From a virus, in IMG/VR virus record IMGVR_UViG_3300029199_000004, positions 1 to 57,275 of that record: a DNA stretch of 57,275 nucleotides; one strand, given 5' to 3'. This document shows positions 30,512 through 38,688 of this stretch, one piece after another. The number at the start of each line of letters is the position of its first letter. Positions within the stretch are counted from its first letter, which is position 1. Below the pieces are notes generated by a model. The model searched no databases. It worked only from the letters and a program-made list of their open reading frames with translations, and was not told where the DNA came from. Position numbers and translations under genes: made by a program.

Positions 30512-30819
30512 CAGCGGGCGATATGAAACGGGTTGAGAGTCGGGCCGGTACCGGCGTGGGCGCGGTTGTTGAGGGTGGAGTGGAGCATGTAGAAGGCCAA
30601 CTTCTTGGCCCGGCGCTCCCGCTTCGCGGCGGCGGCCAGGATGCGCGCCTGCTGGTGAGGGTTGTTCGGGTCGCGCTGCTGGCGCCGGGTCGGTCGCATG
30701 TAGGTGTGCCGGCCGTACAGCCCGGTCGAGCGACCTGACGATCCGATCATCAGCGATCCGATCGCGGCGCCAAGGCGGGCAGCAATGCCTGAGAAACGCA
30801 GTCCATCAGTGATTAGCAT
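30511..30819 (-). CDS. basic protein, unknown
   Basis: The 102-residue product starts at ATG 30819 with AGGAACACTCAA upstream. After a Gly/Ala-rich start (SGIAARLGAAIGSLMIGSSG) that may contact membrane, it becomes highly basic (MRPTRRQQRDPNNPHQQARI, AAAKRERRAKKLAF), suggesting nucleic acid contact. Function unknown. Confidence 0.5.
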   Translation of the reverse strand: MLITDGLRFSGIAARLGAAIGSLMIGSSGRSTGLYGRHTYMRPTRRQQRDPNNPHQQARILAAAAKRERRAKKLAFYMLHSTLNNRAHAGTGPTLNPFHIAR

Positions 30820-30895
30820 TTGAGTGTTCCTATGTTGCGTTGAGGAGTGATCGGGTTGACATAGGTGAGGGCGAACCCCCACCCGAGCATCGGTC

Positions 30896-31180
30896 CTAAT
30901 CCACCGATGGTGCGTGTTCGCGGCTGTATCGCTCACCGCAGAACATGCAGAAGTTGCCCGTCAGAGCTATGCGCTGCTTCTTCGCCTTCATCCCGTCCTT
31001 CCCAGGTACGGAATAGGTGAATTGCACCTCAACCTGGTTCTTGTACTCCAACTGCTGGTTGGCCCCCATGAGCAATCCGTAACCGCGCAGTTCAGAGGAG
31101 ACGTTCTCCGCGCCCAATGGCAGCGATTGCATGAATTTCGAAGCCAGCTGTTGTTCCATTTCGGCTTTGCAGTTGCACAT
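30896..31180 (-). CDS. small Cys-containing protein, unknown
   Basis: A 94-residue product starting at ATG 31180 behind CAGGGGAAGTAACGG. It starts MCNCKAEMEQQLASKFMQSL and has CMFCGERYSREHAP near the end, so two Cys pairs may bind zinc. The middle part is beta-rich (YKNQVEVQFTYSVPGKDG). Function unknown. Confidence 0.5.
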   Translation of the reverse strand: MCNCKAEMEQQLASKFMQSLPLGAENVSSELRGYGLLMGANQQLEYKNQVEVQFTYSVPGKDGMKAKKQRIALTGNFCMFCGERYSREHAPSVD

Positions 31181-31198
31181 CCGTTACTTCCCCTGTTG

Positions 31199-31450
31199 TC
31201 AGATCAATTCATCCAGGTCGTCTGCTTGGGGCTCCTTCCCACTCCAGAATCCGCCCTGATATCTAGCGGTGACCCAATAGCCCGCGGTGTTTTTCTCCAT
31301 TCCCGCTTCGAGCATTTCGTGTTGCGTGAGGCATCTTCTGTCCTTCCCGTACCGTCCTGTCCGGTGCTTATCGAAGCTGGCGAGCGAGTTGAAAAACTCT
31401 TCGCAGCCTGAACATTGGCATCGGCTGTTGGATACGGTCAGGTTGGACAT
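31199..31450 (-). CDS. zinc-finger-like protein with DDLDELI tail
   Basis: An 83-residue product starting at ATG 31450. CQCSGCEEFFNSLASFDKHR with later CLTQHEM resembles a C2H2/C3H finger found in phage proteins. The C-terminus ADDLDELI is an acidic, hydrophobic-ended tail shared with several replication and DNA-modification proteins here (38673, 39285, 41877, 46243, 46266). Function unknown. Confidence 0.55.
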   Translation of the reverse strand: MSNLTVSNSRCQCSGCEEFFNSLASFDKHRTGRYGKDRRCLTQHEMLEAGMEKNTAGYWVTARYQGGFWSGKEPQADDLDELI

Positions 31451-31605
31451 GCAGCAAGACTCTCTTAGGTTCGAAAACATGCAAGAGACCGTCTGTCGGG
31501 TTTTTGCATGCCATTTCCAGCTCTAACGTCGGGCTGAGAAATCAACGATCGGCCTGCAACCCATGCGTAGGTACTGGGTTGCAAATGAAACCAGTGCTTT
31601 GGGTG

Positions 31606-31842
31606 TCATGTGCGGCTCAGAATCACGCCGGCGTTCTTTGCGGGCCTGCGCACTATGACCACGGGCTGATGGACCACTTCCGGCATGACCTCTGTGCCGC
31701 GGGAGAGCATTCGATCGATTTCGGCAGCTGCAGCCATAGCTTCAACCCGCTGGTCAGTTCGACCTCCCCCCGGAAGCGCCCAACCGCCGCGTTCATCGAC
31801 CACCACGGTGGCACGCCCAAAGCGGACATCCTTCTGACGCAT
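31606..31842 (-). CDS. small unknown protein
   Basis: A 78-residue product starting at ATG 31842 with GAGGGGG upstream. It has RFGRATVVVDERGGWALPGG and MPEVVHQPVVIVRRPAKNAG, short strands around a helix. It is separated from the operon on its left by 155 bases in which I see no gene. Function unknown. Confidence 0.45.
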   Translation of the reverse strand: MRQKDVRFGRATVVVDERGGWALPGGGRTDQRVEAMAAAAEIDRMLSRGTEVMPEVVHQPVVIVRRPAKNAGVILSRT

Positions 31843-31933
31843 GACAAAACCCCCTCGTTTCTGCGCCCAACGCACGGGTATCGTGAGGCGGGCAGCTGAT
31901 GGGGGTCGATTCTGATGGCCCTTTGATCACGTT

Positions 31934-31950
31934 GTCAACCAGTAGTTGAA
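31934..31950. promoter_or_regulatory. operator-like palindrome between 31842 and the spanins
   Basis: GTCAAC-CAGTA-GTTGAA has one mismatch. On the minus strand TTGACA (31933-31938) with CAGAAT 18 bases on could be a promoter for the gene at 31842. Confidence 0.6.
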
Positions 31951-31995
31951 AAACCAACTTAGTGCACCAGGTGTACTTATGCCAGGAGGTGGATC

Positions 31996-32343
31996 GTGAA
32001 GTGGTTGCTAGGGGTGACGGCCGCGCTGGCCGTGGCGGTGTTGGGGCTCGGCTGGCAACTCAAGGGTGCCTGGGAGGATGCCGCGTCTTCGCGGAATGAA
32101 GCGTTTGCGGCGCTGCAGGCAGCCGGTGAACAGCGCCAGCAGGCAGAGCTGCTGCTTCATCGGATGGGGCAGCTCGATGCTGCGCTCGGCAGGCTTGCCG
32201 ACCGGACGGAGGTCAACGACCGAAAGCTCGATGCGGCACTGGTTCAGATCAACGAAATTCAGAAAACCGAGGGAGATAGCGATGAGTCCATGGCGTGCCT
32301 TGACGTGCTTGTGCCTGTTCAGCTTGACGGCGTCCTGCGCTGA
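31996..32343 (+). CDS. Rz-like inner-membrane spanin
   Basis: A 115-residue protein starting at GTG 31996 behind AGGAGGTGGATC. It has an N-terminal membrane anchor (LLGVTAALAVAVLGLGWQL) and a periplasmic coiled coil (FAALQAAGEQRQQAELLLHR, LGRLADRTEVNDRKLDAAL), the standard i-spanin plan. With its Rz1 partner it fuses inner and outer membranes at the last step of lysis. It is far from holin candidates and endolysin. The call rests on topology and on the overlapping lipoprotein gene. Confidence 0.85.
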   Translation: MKWLLGVTAALAVAVLGLGWQLKGAWEDAASSRNEAFAALQAAGEQRQQAELLLHRMGQLDAALGRLADRTEVNDRKLDAALVQINEIQKTEGDSDESMACLDVLVPVQLDGVLR

Positions 32344-32578
32344 TCAGCCTGTAATCACGACGACCGAGTATCAGCAGGTCTACCTACCGGACCGGTTCCT
32401 CCGCGACTGCCCGGTGCCGCAGTGGGAAGGAGGGACGTACCGGCAGATCGGGGCACATGCGAAGCGAATCAAGACAGCGCTGGAAAACTGCAACCTGCAG
32501 CTGCAGCAGGGGAGGGAGTACCAGGACGCGATCCGGTCTGGTCAGCAGCTGCCCGATAGCGTTGTCCCACTTAAATAA
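32282..32578 (+). CDS. Rz1-like outer-membrane lipoprotein spanin
   Basis: The 98-residue lipoprotein starts at ATG 32282 (GAGGGAG upstream) within the Rz gene in another frame and extends past it, as in many spanin pairs. The signal peptide MSPWRALTCLCLFSLTASC ends in a lipobox (LTASC), so the mature protein begins at Cys19. The mature part has QVYLPDRFLRDCPVPQWEGG and a helical end (RIKTALENCNLQLQQGREYQ). Its last codons carry the first, imperfect copy of the repeat of the candidate replication origin. Confidence 0.85.
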   Translation: MSPWRALTCLCLFSLTASCADQPVITTTEYQQVYLPDRFLRDCPVPQWEGGTYRQIGAHAKRIKTALENCNLQLQQGREYQDAIRSGQQLPDSVVPLK

Positions 32579-32879
32579 ACTGGGACAAGAAACTGGGACA
32601 AGCCGACCCCCCGGAAAATCTGGCCTGCAAGGCTGTCTGTCCCAGTTGTCCCAGTTGTCCCAGTTATTTGAAGTCTTATATGTGAGAGGAATACATCTGC
32701 TGAGAATGACCCGGTGAGAGCATGGTGATGTCACTGTCACATAGATGTGTTTCGTACATATATAAGAGTGAAAGAAACTGGGACAACGCCGTAACTGGGA
32801 CAAGAATTGCTGGAAGCCGCGTGGCACTAAGGCTCCAGCTTGTCCCAGTTCTTGTCCCAGTTTCTCAAATGTCCCAGTT
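32563..32879. other. iteron array, candidate replication origin
   Basis: The 10-bp sequence AACTGGGACA occurs exactly ten times: forward at 32578 and 32591; reverse at 32638, 32647 and 32656 (9-bp period); forward at 32776 and 32793; reverse at 32841, 32853 and 32870. A one-mismatch copy is at 32563. The two symmetric halves flank an AT-richer stretch (32666-32775) with the direct repeat TGTCACTGTCAC. No gene lies between 32579 and 33060. Arrays of this kind bind replication initiators; the primase-helicase gene lies directly downstream. Confidence 0.65.
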
Positions 32880-32885
32880 CTTTTT

Positions 32886-33061
32886 GAATCCCGAAAAATC
32901 AGGATTCGCGTTGGTCAAAAAATGAGCTGTTGGCTCGCGAGCGAAATCGGACAAATCGGAATTCGTACCATCCGGCTGCGAAATCGGAAAAATCGGGATT
33001 CGCTGCGTACACGAAAAAGCCGCCCGAAGGCGGCTCTGAAATCCGAAAAATCAGGATTCGC
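32886..33061. repeat. repeated hairpin element next to the iterons
   Basis: Four related elements occur: GAATCC-N10-GGATTC at 32886-32907, then AAATCGG-rich variants ending AATTCG or GGATTCG near 32943-32964 and 32979-33002, and GAAATCCGAAAAATCAGGAT near 33038-33061. A fifth relative lies at about 29909-29933. They could be secondary initiator sites or transcript-level hairpins at the end of the primase gene. Confidence 0.5.
33014..33035 (-). terminator. intrinsic terminator of the primase operon
   Basis: AGCCGCC / GGCGGCT with loop CGAA; on the minus strand the stem is followed by five T (33014-33018). It lies 26 bases past the primase stop. Confidence 0.85.
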
Positions 33062-35919
33062 TATCGACGCAGCCTCACCACGTTGTCGGCGAGCGATTCC
33101 AGATCGTCCAATTCTTCGTGTGCCGCCAGCGCAGCCTTGGCCATCTCGATGCCCTTTGGCGTGAGTGCCGAGCCTTCGCCGATCAGCTCGCGGTTGCGCG
33201 TCCATACCTGCAGCTTGCGAGACTCCCCATCGACGCTCAGGCGCGTCTCCCGGGCCTTCACGAAGCCCATCGGCTTGAGGAACGAGGATACCCCGCGCCC
33301 CTTGAGCCCAGCGCCCATGCCGCGGCGATCCAGCTCGGTGCGGAAGGAGGACCAGATCAGCGTGTCATAGCTGATAGACGGGTCGCGACCCAGCTCCAGC
33401 ATCTCCTCCAGCAGCTGGCGCTCTTCCGACTTGGCGTCCTCGGCCATCACCGCCTTGAACTCCGTGTTGGGCGCACGCCCGTTCGGCTTGTAGTGGGCGC
33501 TGAATTCGTATTCGTTGAAGAACTCCAGGAACTGGTGCGGCCGCTCGGCGATGTGATCCCAGAGCTCGCTGACGTAGTCGGAGCCTTCCTCGGCGACACG
33601 CTTCTCACGCCATTCGATGACCTCCTGGTTGTTCAGGAAGCGGGTGAACAGCACCAGAAAGCGCGTGTTGTCCTCCTCCATCGGCAGGCAGTCTTCGAAG
33701 TTCGTCGTCAGGTACATGTTGCAGAAGTTGCGCTCGGTGACGACATCCTTCTGCATGCGGCGGATCGGCGTTTCGTCGTTGGTGATCACCGGCTTGATCT
33801 TGTTGAGGACGTAGTAGCCCTCTTTGCCCGGCAGCTTCACTTCCTCGACCACGCACAGCAGGCGCTCGTAGGACCAGCCATTGAACTTCTCGGTGAGCTG
33901 TTCCGAACCGATGATCGCAGTGTTGTGGCGGCCGAGCATCTGGCGCAGCAGCTTGGCCAGAAGCGATTTACCCTCGTCCTCGCAGCCCTTGATCAGCAGC
34001 GCATACTTGAGCTTGCGACCCGGATGGCGCACGCAGTGGGCAATGAAGTCCAGCAGCATGCCCTGGTGCACCGGATTGGGTAGCAGGTCGGCGATCAGCC
34101 GCTTGAGCAGCTTGACCCCTTTCTTGCCCTTGTAGCCGCCGGTTTCAACGTGAGCGCGCCGGTATGTGTTGACGCACAGCAGCCCGTCTTCGTTGAACAG
34201 CGCCGGCTGATCCGGGTTGAACTTGGTCCAATAGGGCATTGGCAGCGAGAAAATCTGCGTGGCGACATCGAAGGCGGTGATCTTCGTCAGACCCATGTCG
34301 CCCGAGCCGAACTGATCGCCGGCTTCCCGGTTGTAGCGGCCGTTGAAGCCCTCCTTGCTCAGCACTTCCTTCGTGTCCAGATTCAGGAATTTGTTCTCGC
34401 TGGTGACGTAGACCCAATCCTTCAGCCACTTCGGCAGCGGCTGATCGCTCATCTGGTCGCGCAGGTTCTCAACCGTCGGCGCCAGCATCTTGCGTGCGGT
34501 TGCCTTGGTGATCTTCTGATCTGCCAGCTCGGCGAATTTCGCCTGCACATCCGGTGCAACCAGGTCGCGATGTAGGTCACGGAAATCGGTAGTCGGGAAG
34601 GCGCGGATGATCTCCAGGCGCCGCTCCAGATCATCCAGGCTGGTCGCCTTCGCGATACTCCGACGGACCTTGCGCAGCACGTCCTCGATCGTTGGTGCCT
34701 TCTTTTCCGGCTTCTCAGCCGGTGGTGCACCGATCAGGTCGTCGAAGTCGTCGTCCGTGGCTGCGGCGGCGACCGGCTCGTCTTCATCTTCATCCTCGTC
34801 ATCGAGTTCGCCGAGAATCTGCAGCATTCCCGCGTTCCGCTCGGTCTCGATTTCGGCTTCAACCTGCGCCAGCGCCTCGCGCACCGCCTCCTGCTTGAGC
34901 ATGAAGTCGACCATGGCCTTGTACGACGGCCACTCGACCGGGGATAGCCCTGCGGTGTCGTAGTCCTCATCCAGATGGCGGAAGAGATGGATGCGTCCCA
35001 GATCGAAGGTGTTGTGCTGGCCGACCGCCGGATCGGAGCCGTGGTCGGACTGGATGAAGGCGTCATCGTAGACCCGCACGCTCGGTGCGCCGGTCGCATT
35101 GACGTAGGCGTAGCGCTCGCCGTGGGCAGTGTATTTGTCGTCCAGGAACGTCGAGATGAAGGTGTGCGGATCGAACGCGCGGTGCACCGCGGTGATGATC
35201 GGCGCCTGGGCCTTTTTCTCTTCCGGGTGAGTCATGCACCGGCCGGCGACGTACTCGCTAACCTTTTCCTTTGCGCGCTTCGGCCAGGTTTCGGCGTCGT
35301 CGGCCGGGTACTGTGCCAGCGCGATGTCCGGATCGAAGAAGTCACCCTCGACCAAGGCGAACTCGTAGGGCTGGTCGCTGCTGACGGATGGGAAGTACAT
35401 GCCCTGGGCTGGCGTGTAGCTCTCACGGGCCACCGCCTCCATCTTTCCATCGAGCATCTGCGCCAGCGCGCGAGCGACAGGCTCGTACTCGGCCGGGGCC
35501 ACGTCACGAGCGAGCGGAACCAGAATGCGCAGCTTCGGCGTGGTCTCGGAGTGCGACCTGGTGGTGTGCACCAAGTGGGCGATCCCGCTGAACGCCGACA
35601 GTGTGCCGATCAGGTTGAATTCGTCCCAGATCGCCTCGCAGTGGTCGTCCAGGTCGAGGTTGACGATCGAGCGTGACACCAGGCTGCTGTCGCTGCGCTT
35701 CCCATCGGAGCACAGGCCGCCAAAGAACAGGCCGGTGTTCTTGCTGCGCGCCCGGTCCTTTGGGCTCATGGCCAGGTATTGCTCGGTGCTGATTTTGCGC
35801 CGTACCGGTTCACGGAAAAGCTCCGCGATCTCGTCGAATGTGCCCTCAAGGCTTACCAGCTCCCCGCGCTCTGCCGCGGTTGTGCGGCCATAGCTGAGCT
35901 GTCGGTTTCGCGCGCTCAT
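33061..35919 (-). CDS. primase-helicase (DUF5906-type)
   Basis: This 952-residue protein should prime and unwind DNA at the phage origin. The N-terminal 230 residues look like an archaeo-eukaryotic-type primase domain, with a metal-binding acidic motif (VNLDLDDHCEAIWDEF, near residue 90) and LVHTTRSHSETTPKLRILVP. A linker at about 370-420 is extremely acidic and contains DDDFDDLIGAPP. The C-terminal SF3/D5-like helicase has Walker A (KGCEDEGKSLLAKLL, near 643), Walker B (LLCVVEEVK, near 687) and TTNFEDCLPM, typical of DUF5906 proteins. It overlaps the upstream HTH gene by four bases and ends near the iterons. Confidence 0.88.
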   Translation of the reverse strand: MSARNRQLSYGRTTAAERGELVSLEGTFDEIAELFREPVRRKISTEQYLAMSPKDRARSKNTGLFFGGLCSDGKRSDSSLVSRSIVNLDLDDHCEAIWDEFNLIGTLSAFSGIAHLVHTTRSHSETTPKLRILVPLARDVAPAEYEPVARALAQMLDGKMEAVARESYTPAQGMYFPSVSSDQPYEFALVEGDFFDPDIALAQYPADDAETWPKRAKEKVSEYVAGRCMTHPEEKKAQAPIITAVHRAFDPHTFISTFLDDKYTAHGERYAYVNATGAPSVRVYDDAFIQSDHGSDPAVGQHNTFDLGRIHLFRHLDEDYDTAGLSPVEWPSYKAMVDFMLKQEAVREALAQVEAEIETERNAGMLQILGELDDEDEDEDEPVAAAATDDDFDDLIGAPPAEKPEKKAPTIEDVLRKVRRSIAKATSLDDLERRLEIIRAFPTTDFRDLHRDLVAPDVQAKFAELADQKITKATARKMLAPTVENLRDQMSDQPLPKWLKDWVYVTSENKFLNLDTKEVLSKEGFNGRYNREAGDQFGSGDMGLTKITAFDVATQIFSLPMPYWTKFNPDQPALFNEDGLLCVNTYRRAHVETGGYKGKKGVKLLKRLIADLLPNPVHQGMLLDFIAHCVRHPGRKLKYALLIKGCEDEGKSLLAKLLRQMLGRHNTAIIGSEQLTEKFNGWSYERLLCVVEEVKLPGKEGYYVLNKIKPVITNDETPIRRMQKDVVTERNFCNMYLTTNFEDCLPMEEDNTRFLVLFTRFLNNQEVIEWREKRVAEEGSDYVSELWDHIAERPHQFLEFFNEYEFSAHYKPNGRAPNTEFKAVMAEDAKSEERQLLEEMLELGRDPSISYDTLIWSSFRTELDRRGMGAGLKGRGVSSFLKPMGFVKARETRLSVDGESRKLQVWTRNRELIGEGSALTPKGIEMAKAALAAHEELDDLESLADNVVRLRR

Positions 35920-36119
35920 GCGACTTTCTCCACGCGACGTTGGCTGAGCTTGAGTTCGAGGAGTTCGAGCTGGGCGTCAGGGATCGACGGCTCGTTGCGG
36001 CTACGCCACATGCGAACCGTCTTCTTGCTGCGCGAGAGGAGGGCGGCCACGTCGCCGATGCTGACGCCGTGCTGCGCCATTAGCGCGCGAAGGCGCTGTG
36101 TTTTCGGATCGAGCGTCAC
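35916..36119 (-). CDS. small HTH protein coupled to the primase gene
   Basis: The 67-residue product (MTLDPKTQRLRALMAQHG) has an HTH pattern at residues 18-40: VSIGDVAALLSRSKKTVRMW. It is first in the leftward primase operon, overlapping the primase start (ATGA), and lies under the promoter at 36151-36179. It may be an initiator accessory protein or autoregulator. Confidence 0.7.
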   Translation of the reverse strand: MTLDPKTQRLRALMAQHGVSIGDVAALLSRSKKTVRMWRSRNEPSIPDAQLELLELKLSQRRVEKVA

Positions 36120-36150
36120 GCTACACCTCGGTTGGCCCTAGTTTTAGGGC

Positions 36151-36191
36151 AGAATACGGTTGCCGAGATGAAGATTCAACCAATGGTTGCT
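36151..36191 (-). promoter_or_regulatory. primase operon promoter with operator over its -35
   Basis: On the minus strand TTGAAT (36174-36179) and TATTCT (36151-36156) are 17 bases apart. The -35 overlaps TTCAAC-CAATG-GTTGCT (36175-36191), a two-mismatch operator. The layout equals that at 29423-29463. Confidence 0.68.
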
Positions 36192-36192
36192 T

Positions 36193-36465
36193 TTACGATC
36201 GTAAGAACACGTAATCGTGGAAGTCGCTGAATGAGACTCTGCCGTCGCCGATCTCAACCAGTTTGCGGACGTACTTTGCCGGCACCGATTTGTCTTTGAT
36301 CCAGCGATAGACGTACTGGTTGCTCAAGCCGAGATGCTTGGCCAGGACCGGAATGCTCCGTTTACCCTCGCTATCAGGCGGGCAAGCCTTCAGCAGTAGG
36401 TCCTGCAGAGGGCCGAGCTCCTTGTAGCGGCTGATGTCGTCGAGGTCCATGTCGCGTGTGCCCAT
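36193..36465 (-). CDS. Cro/YdaS-like HTH regulator
   Basis: A 90-residue protein with the YdaS/Cro pattern: RSIPVLAKHLGLSNQYVYRW, IKDKSVPAKYVRKLVEI, then a short wing-like end (GRVSFSDFHDY). Residues 1-25 form a helical extension. It is divergent from the replication operon and could be the lytic-side repressor. No ribosome site is obvious for ATG 36465 or ATG 36450, so translation may be leaderless. Its stop lies one base beyond an operator. Confidence 0.72.
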   Translation of the reverse strand: MGTRDMDLDDISRYKELGPLQDLLLKACPPDSEGKRSIPVLAKHLGLSNQYVYRWIKDKSVPAKYVRKLVEIGDGRVSFSDFHDYVFLRS

Positions 36466-36564
36466 TCATCTATTTGTAGAATTGTCGGCATTCTAGGTAG
36501 CGCTCCGAGACCGGCGCAAGGCGAAATCGACGACGGCCGTGTCAATGCGCATCAAGTGGTGGTA

Positions 36565-36581
36565 TTCAACCAACAGTTGAC
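36565..36581. promoter_or_regulatory. operator upstream of the rightward replication operon
   Basis: TTCAAC-CAACA-GTTGAC has one mismatch; its right arm includes TTGACA, a consensus -35, but no good -10 follows at the normal distance. It lies in the 197-base gap between the divergent Cro-like gene and the first gene of the replication operon. Confidence 0.65.
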
Positions 36582-36662
36582 ATGACGAAAATGGATGGTG
36601 TTCAATTGCCGTCACTGAAGCGAACACGCAGCAGCCGACTCACCATCCAGGAGCAAGTGAAC

Positions 36663-37349
36663 ATGCAGGTAACCCTCGACATCAGCGACAAGTTCGCGAA
36701 CGCCATCAACGGTCTTTCCGAAGCGATCCGCTTTGCCAGCGGCGCTACGACAGCCGCAGCCCAGGAAGTGGGTAAGTCTGCTGCTGCCGCCGTCACCGAC
36801 GCTGGTAAGACCGCCGAGTCGAAAGCCGAATCCGGCCCGATCTTCTGGGCCGACAACAGCACCGGTTACTTCGGCAAGGTGGCCAACGAGGCCGAATACG
36901 CTGCCAAGAAGGCCGAAGCCGACGGCGTCTACAAGATCACCGAGAGCATCTACAACGAGAAGCAGGCGGCGCTGAAGGAAAAGAACGCGGCTGATGCCAA
37001 GGCCAAGAAGGCGGCTGACGCCAAGGCCAAGAAGGAAGCTGACGCCAAGAAGGGTGCCGAGTCGACCACCGAGAAGAAGGGTGCCGAGCATCCGCCGGTC
37101 GAAGCGCTCGTCGAGGTCTTCGCACGCTACCTGCCGAAGGACCTGGACAAGGAAACCCGCGCCGAGCGCGCCAAGTTCGTCAAGCCGTTGCTGGAGCGTT
37201 TCGGCGCCGCCCGTGCAAGCGAGCTGCTGCCCGAGCACCGCGCGCTGGCCATGAATCTGGTCGAGCGCAAGATGGCCGGTGAAGACATTGATCCGACCAG
37301 CGCCGATTTCGCTGAAGTCTGCGCTCAAGCTGAAGACGACCTGGTCTGA
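36663..37349 (+). CDS. first gene of the replication operon, Ala/Lys-rich
   Basis: This 228-residue protein starts at ATG 36663 with AGGAG upstream; the in-frame start at 36582 lacks a ribosome site and lies in the operator. It has an N-terminal domain (MQVTLDISDKFANAINGLSE), a middle region with IFWADNSTGYFGKV, a highly repetitive Ala/Asp/Lys linker (ADAKAKKAADAKAKKEADAK) and a C-terminal helical domain (PVEALVEVFARYLPKDLDKE). It might bind DNA or another replication protein. The family is not recognised. Confidence 0.6.
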   Translation: MQVTLDISDKFANAINGLSEAIRFASGATTAAAQEVGKSAAAAVTDAGKTAESKAESGPIFWADNSTGYFGKVANEAEYAAKKAEADGVYKITESIYNEKQAALKEKNAADAKAKKAADAKAKKEADAKKGAESTTEKKGAEHPPVEALVEVFARYLPKDLDKETRAERAKFVKPLLERFGAARASELLPEHRALAMNLVERKMAGEDIDPTSADFAEVCAQAEDDLV

Positions 37350-37360
37350 ACCAACCGGTG

Positions 37361-37381
37361 AGGGGGCCTTCGGGCCTCCCT
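37361..37381 (+). other. UUCG hairpin before the DUF2800 gene
   Basis: AGGGGGCC-TTCG-GGCCTCCCT can pair with one bulge and a stable UUCG loop. It lies between two genes of the operon, just before GGAGAGGG that serves the GTG start at 37396, so it may attenuate transcription or protect mRNA. Confidence 0.4.
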
Positions 37382-37395
37382 TTGGAGAGGGCAAG

Positions 37396-38673
37396 GTGAC
37401 TGCACACCAACCAATAGATCGCACCCCGATCGCAGCTGCCATCGCCGCGCATCACCGGCTGAGCCCATCGGATGCCGAAGGGTGGATGGTCTGTCCGGGC
37501 AAGCCGCGGATGGAAGAGCGCTTCCCCGAGGAGAGTAGTGAGTTCTCCAGCGAAGGTACCGCAGCACACACCGTGCGCGAGCGTTGCCTGAATGAAGGAA
37601 TCGATGTCGACGCTCTGGTTGGCGAGAAGATCGAGGCCGATGGGCTGTTCTTCGAGGTGACTGACGAGTGGGTGCGCTGGCTGCAGCCTGGTATCGACCG
37701 CATCCGCGAGGCGAAAGCTGAATGGGTCTTTGAACACCGGGTCGAGATGGACCCGTGGATCGAAGGTGGCTTCGGGACGCTGGATGCCGGCGGCATCTCT
37801 GACGACCTGATCACCATCGACGACCTGAAATTCGGCCGCGGTGTGACCGTAGATGCTGAGCGCAACAAGCAGATGATGATCTACGCGCTCGGTTTCTGGA
37901 TGAACTACGCCAGACACCGAACGAAGGCCACACGCTTCCTGTTGCGCATCGACCAACCGCGTGTCTCCGGTGGAGGCAGTGAGTGGTACACCACGCTCGA
38001 CGAGCTTTTGGTGTTCGCCGAGGAGGTCGCTGCTGCGGCAATCGCCACGCTGGACCCGGATGCGCCACTTAAACCGAGCCCGAAAGGGTGCCGATTCTGC
38101 CGGGCAGCACGCAACTCGGCCTGCTACGCGCTGGATCAATTCGTCCTCGACTTGCTGGGTATCGACCTAGAGAGCCTGGACGCCGACCGCAGGAGGAAAC
38201 CTGAATTGACTGCACACGCGAGCCTCACCCCTGAGCGCCGCAGCTACGTGCTGGAGCACAAGTCGCTGATCACCAGCTGGGTCAACAACCTGCATGCCGC
38301 GGCGCTGGACGATGCGCTCAAAGGGTTGCCTGTTCCTGGGTTCAAGGCTGTCGCCACGCTCGGTGATCGCACCTGGGTCAACGAAGCTGAGGCGGAAGAG
38401 TTCTGGAAGGCCAAGATGCCAGCCAAGGCCATCTACACGCAGCGGCTGAAAAGCCCAGCACAGATGGAGTCGGCCGCCGGTACGCGCAACTGGAAGGCTG
38501 CCCAGGAGTTAATCCATCGGCCGGAAGGCAAGCCGGCACTGGTACCGGAAAGCGACAAGCGCGAGGCGCTGATCCCAATCCTCAGCCTGCTGGACGATCT
38601 GGACGACGATGACGACCTGGTCGCTGCTGACGAGATTCAACCTGAAGTCGATGAATTCGACGATCTGATCTGA
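37396..38673 (+). CDS. DUF2800 family PD-(D/E)XK nuclease
   Basis: The 425-residue protein starts at GTG 37396 behind GGAGAGGG, at the typical family start (MTAHQPIDR in effect). It shows SPSDAEGWMVCPGKPRMEER, then the nuclease core EHRVEMDPWIEGGFGTLDA and ITIDDLKFGRGVTVDAE (D-x-K). A cysteine cluster (GCRFCRAARNSACYAL) could hold an iron-sulphur cluster as in RecB/Cas4-like nucleases. In related phages it sits with the DUF2815 protein and polymerase, suggesting a recombination exonuclease. The C-terminus is acidic, ending VDEFDDLI. Confidence 0.82.
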   Translation: MTAHQPIDRTPIAAAIAAHHRLSPSDAEGWMVCPGKPRMEERFPEESSEFSSEGTAAHTVRERCLNEGIDVDALVGEKIEADGLFFEVTDEWVRWLQPGIDRIREAKAEWVFEHRVEMDPWIEGGFGTLDAGGISDDLITIDDLKFGRGVTVDAERNKQMMIYALGFWMNYARHRTKATRFLLRIDQPRVSGGGSEWYTTLDELLVFAEEVAAAAIATLDPDAPLKPSPKGCRFCRAARNSACYALDQFVLDLLGIDLESLDADRRRKPELTAHASLTPERRSYVLEHKSLITSWVNNLHAAALDDALKGLPVPGFKAVATLGDRTWVNEAEAEEFWKAKMPAKAIYTQRLKSPAQMESAAGTRNWKAAQELIHRPEGKPALVPESDKREALIPILSLLDDLDDDDDLVAADEIQPEVDEFDDLI

Positions 38674-38688
38674 CCGAGGAAACACAAC

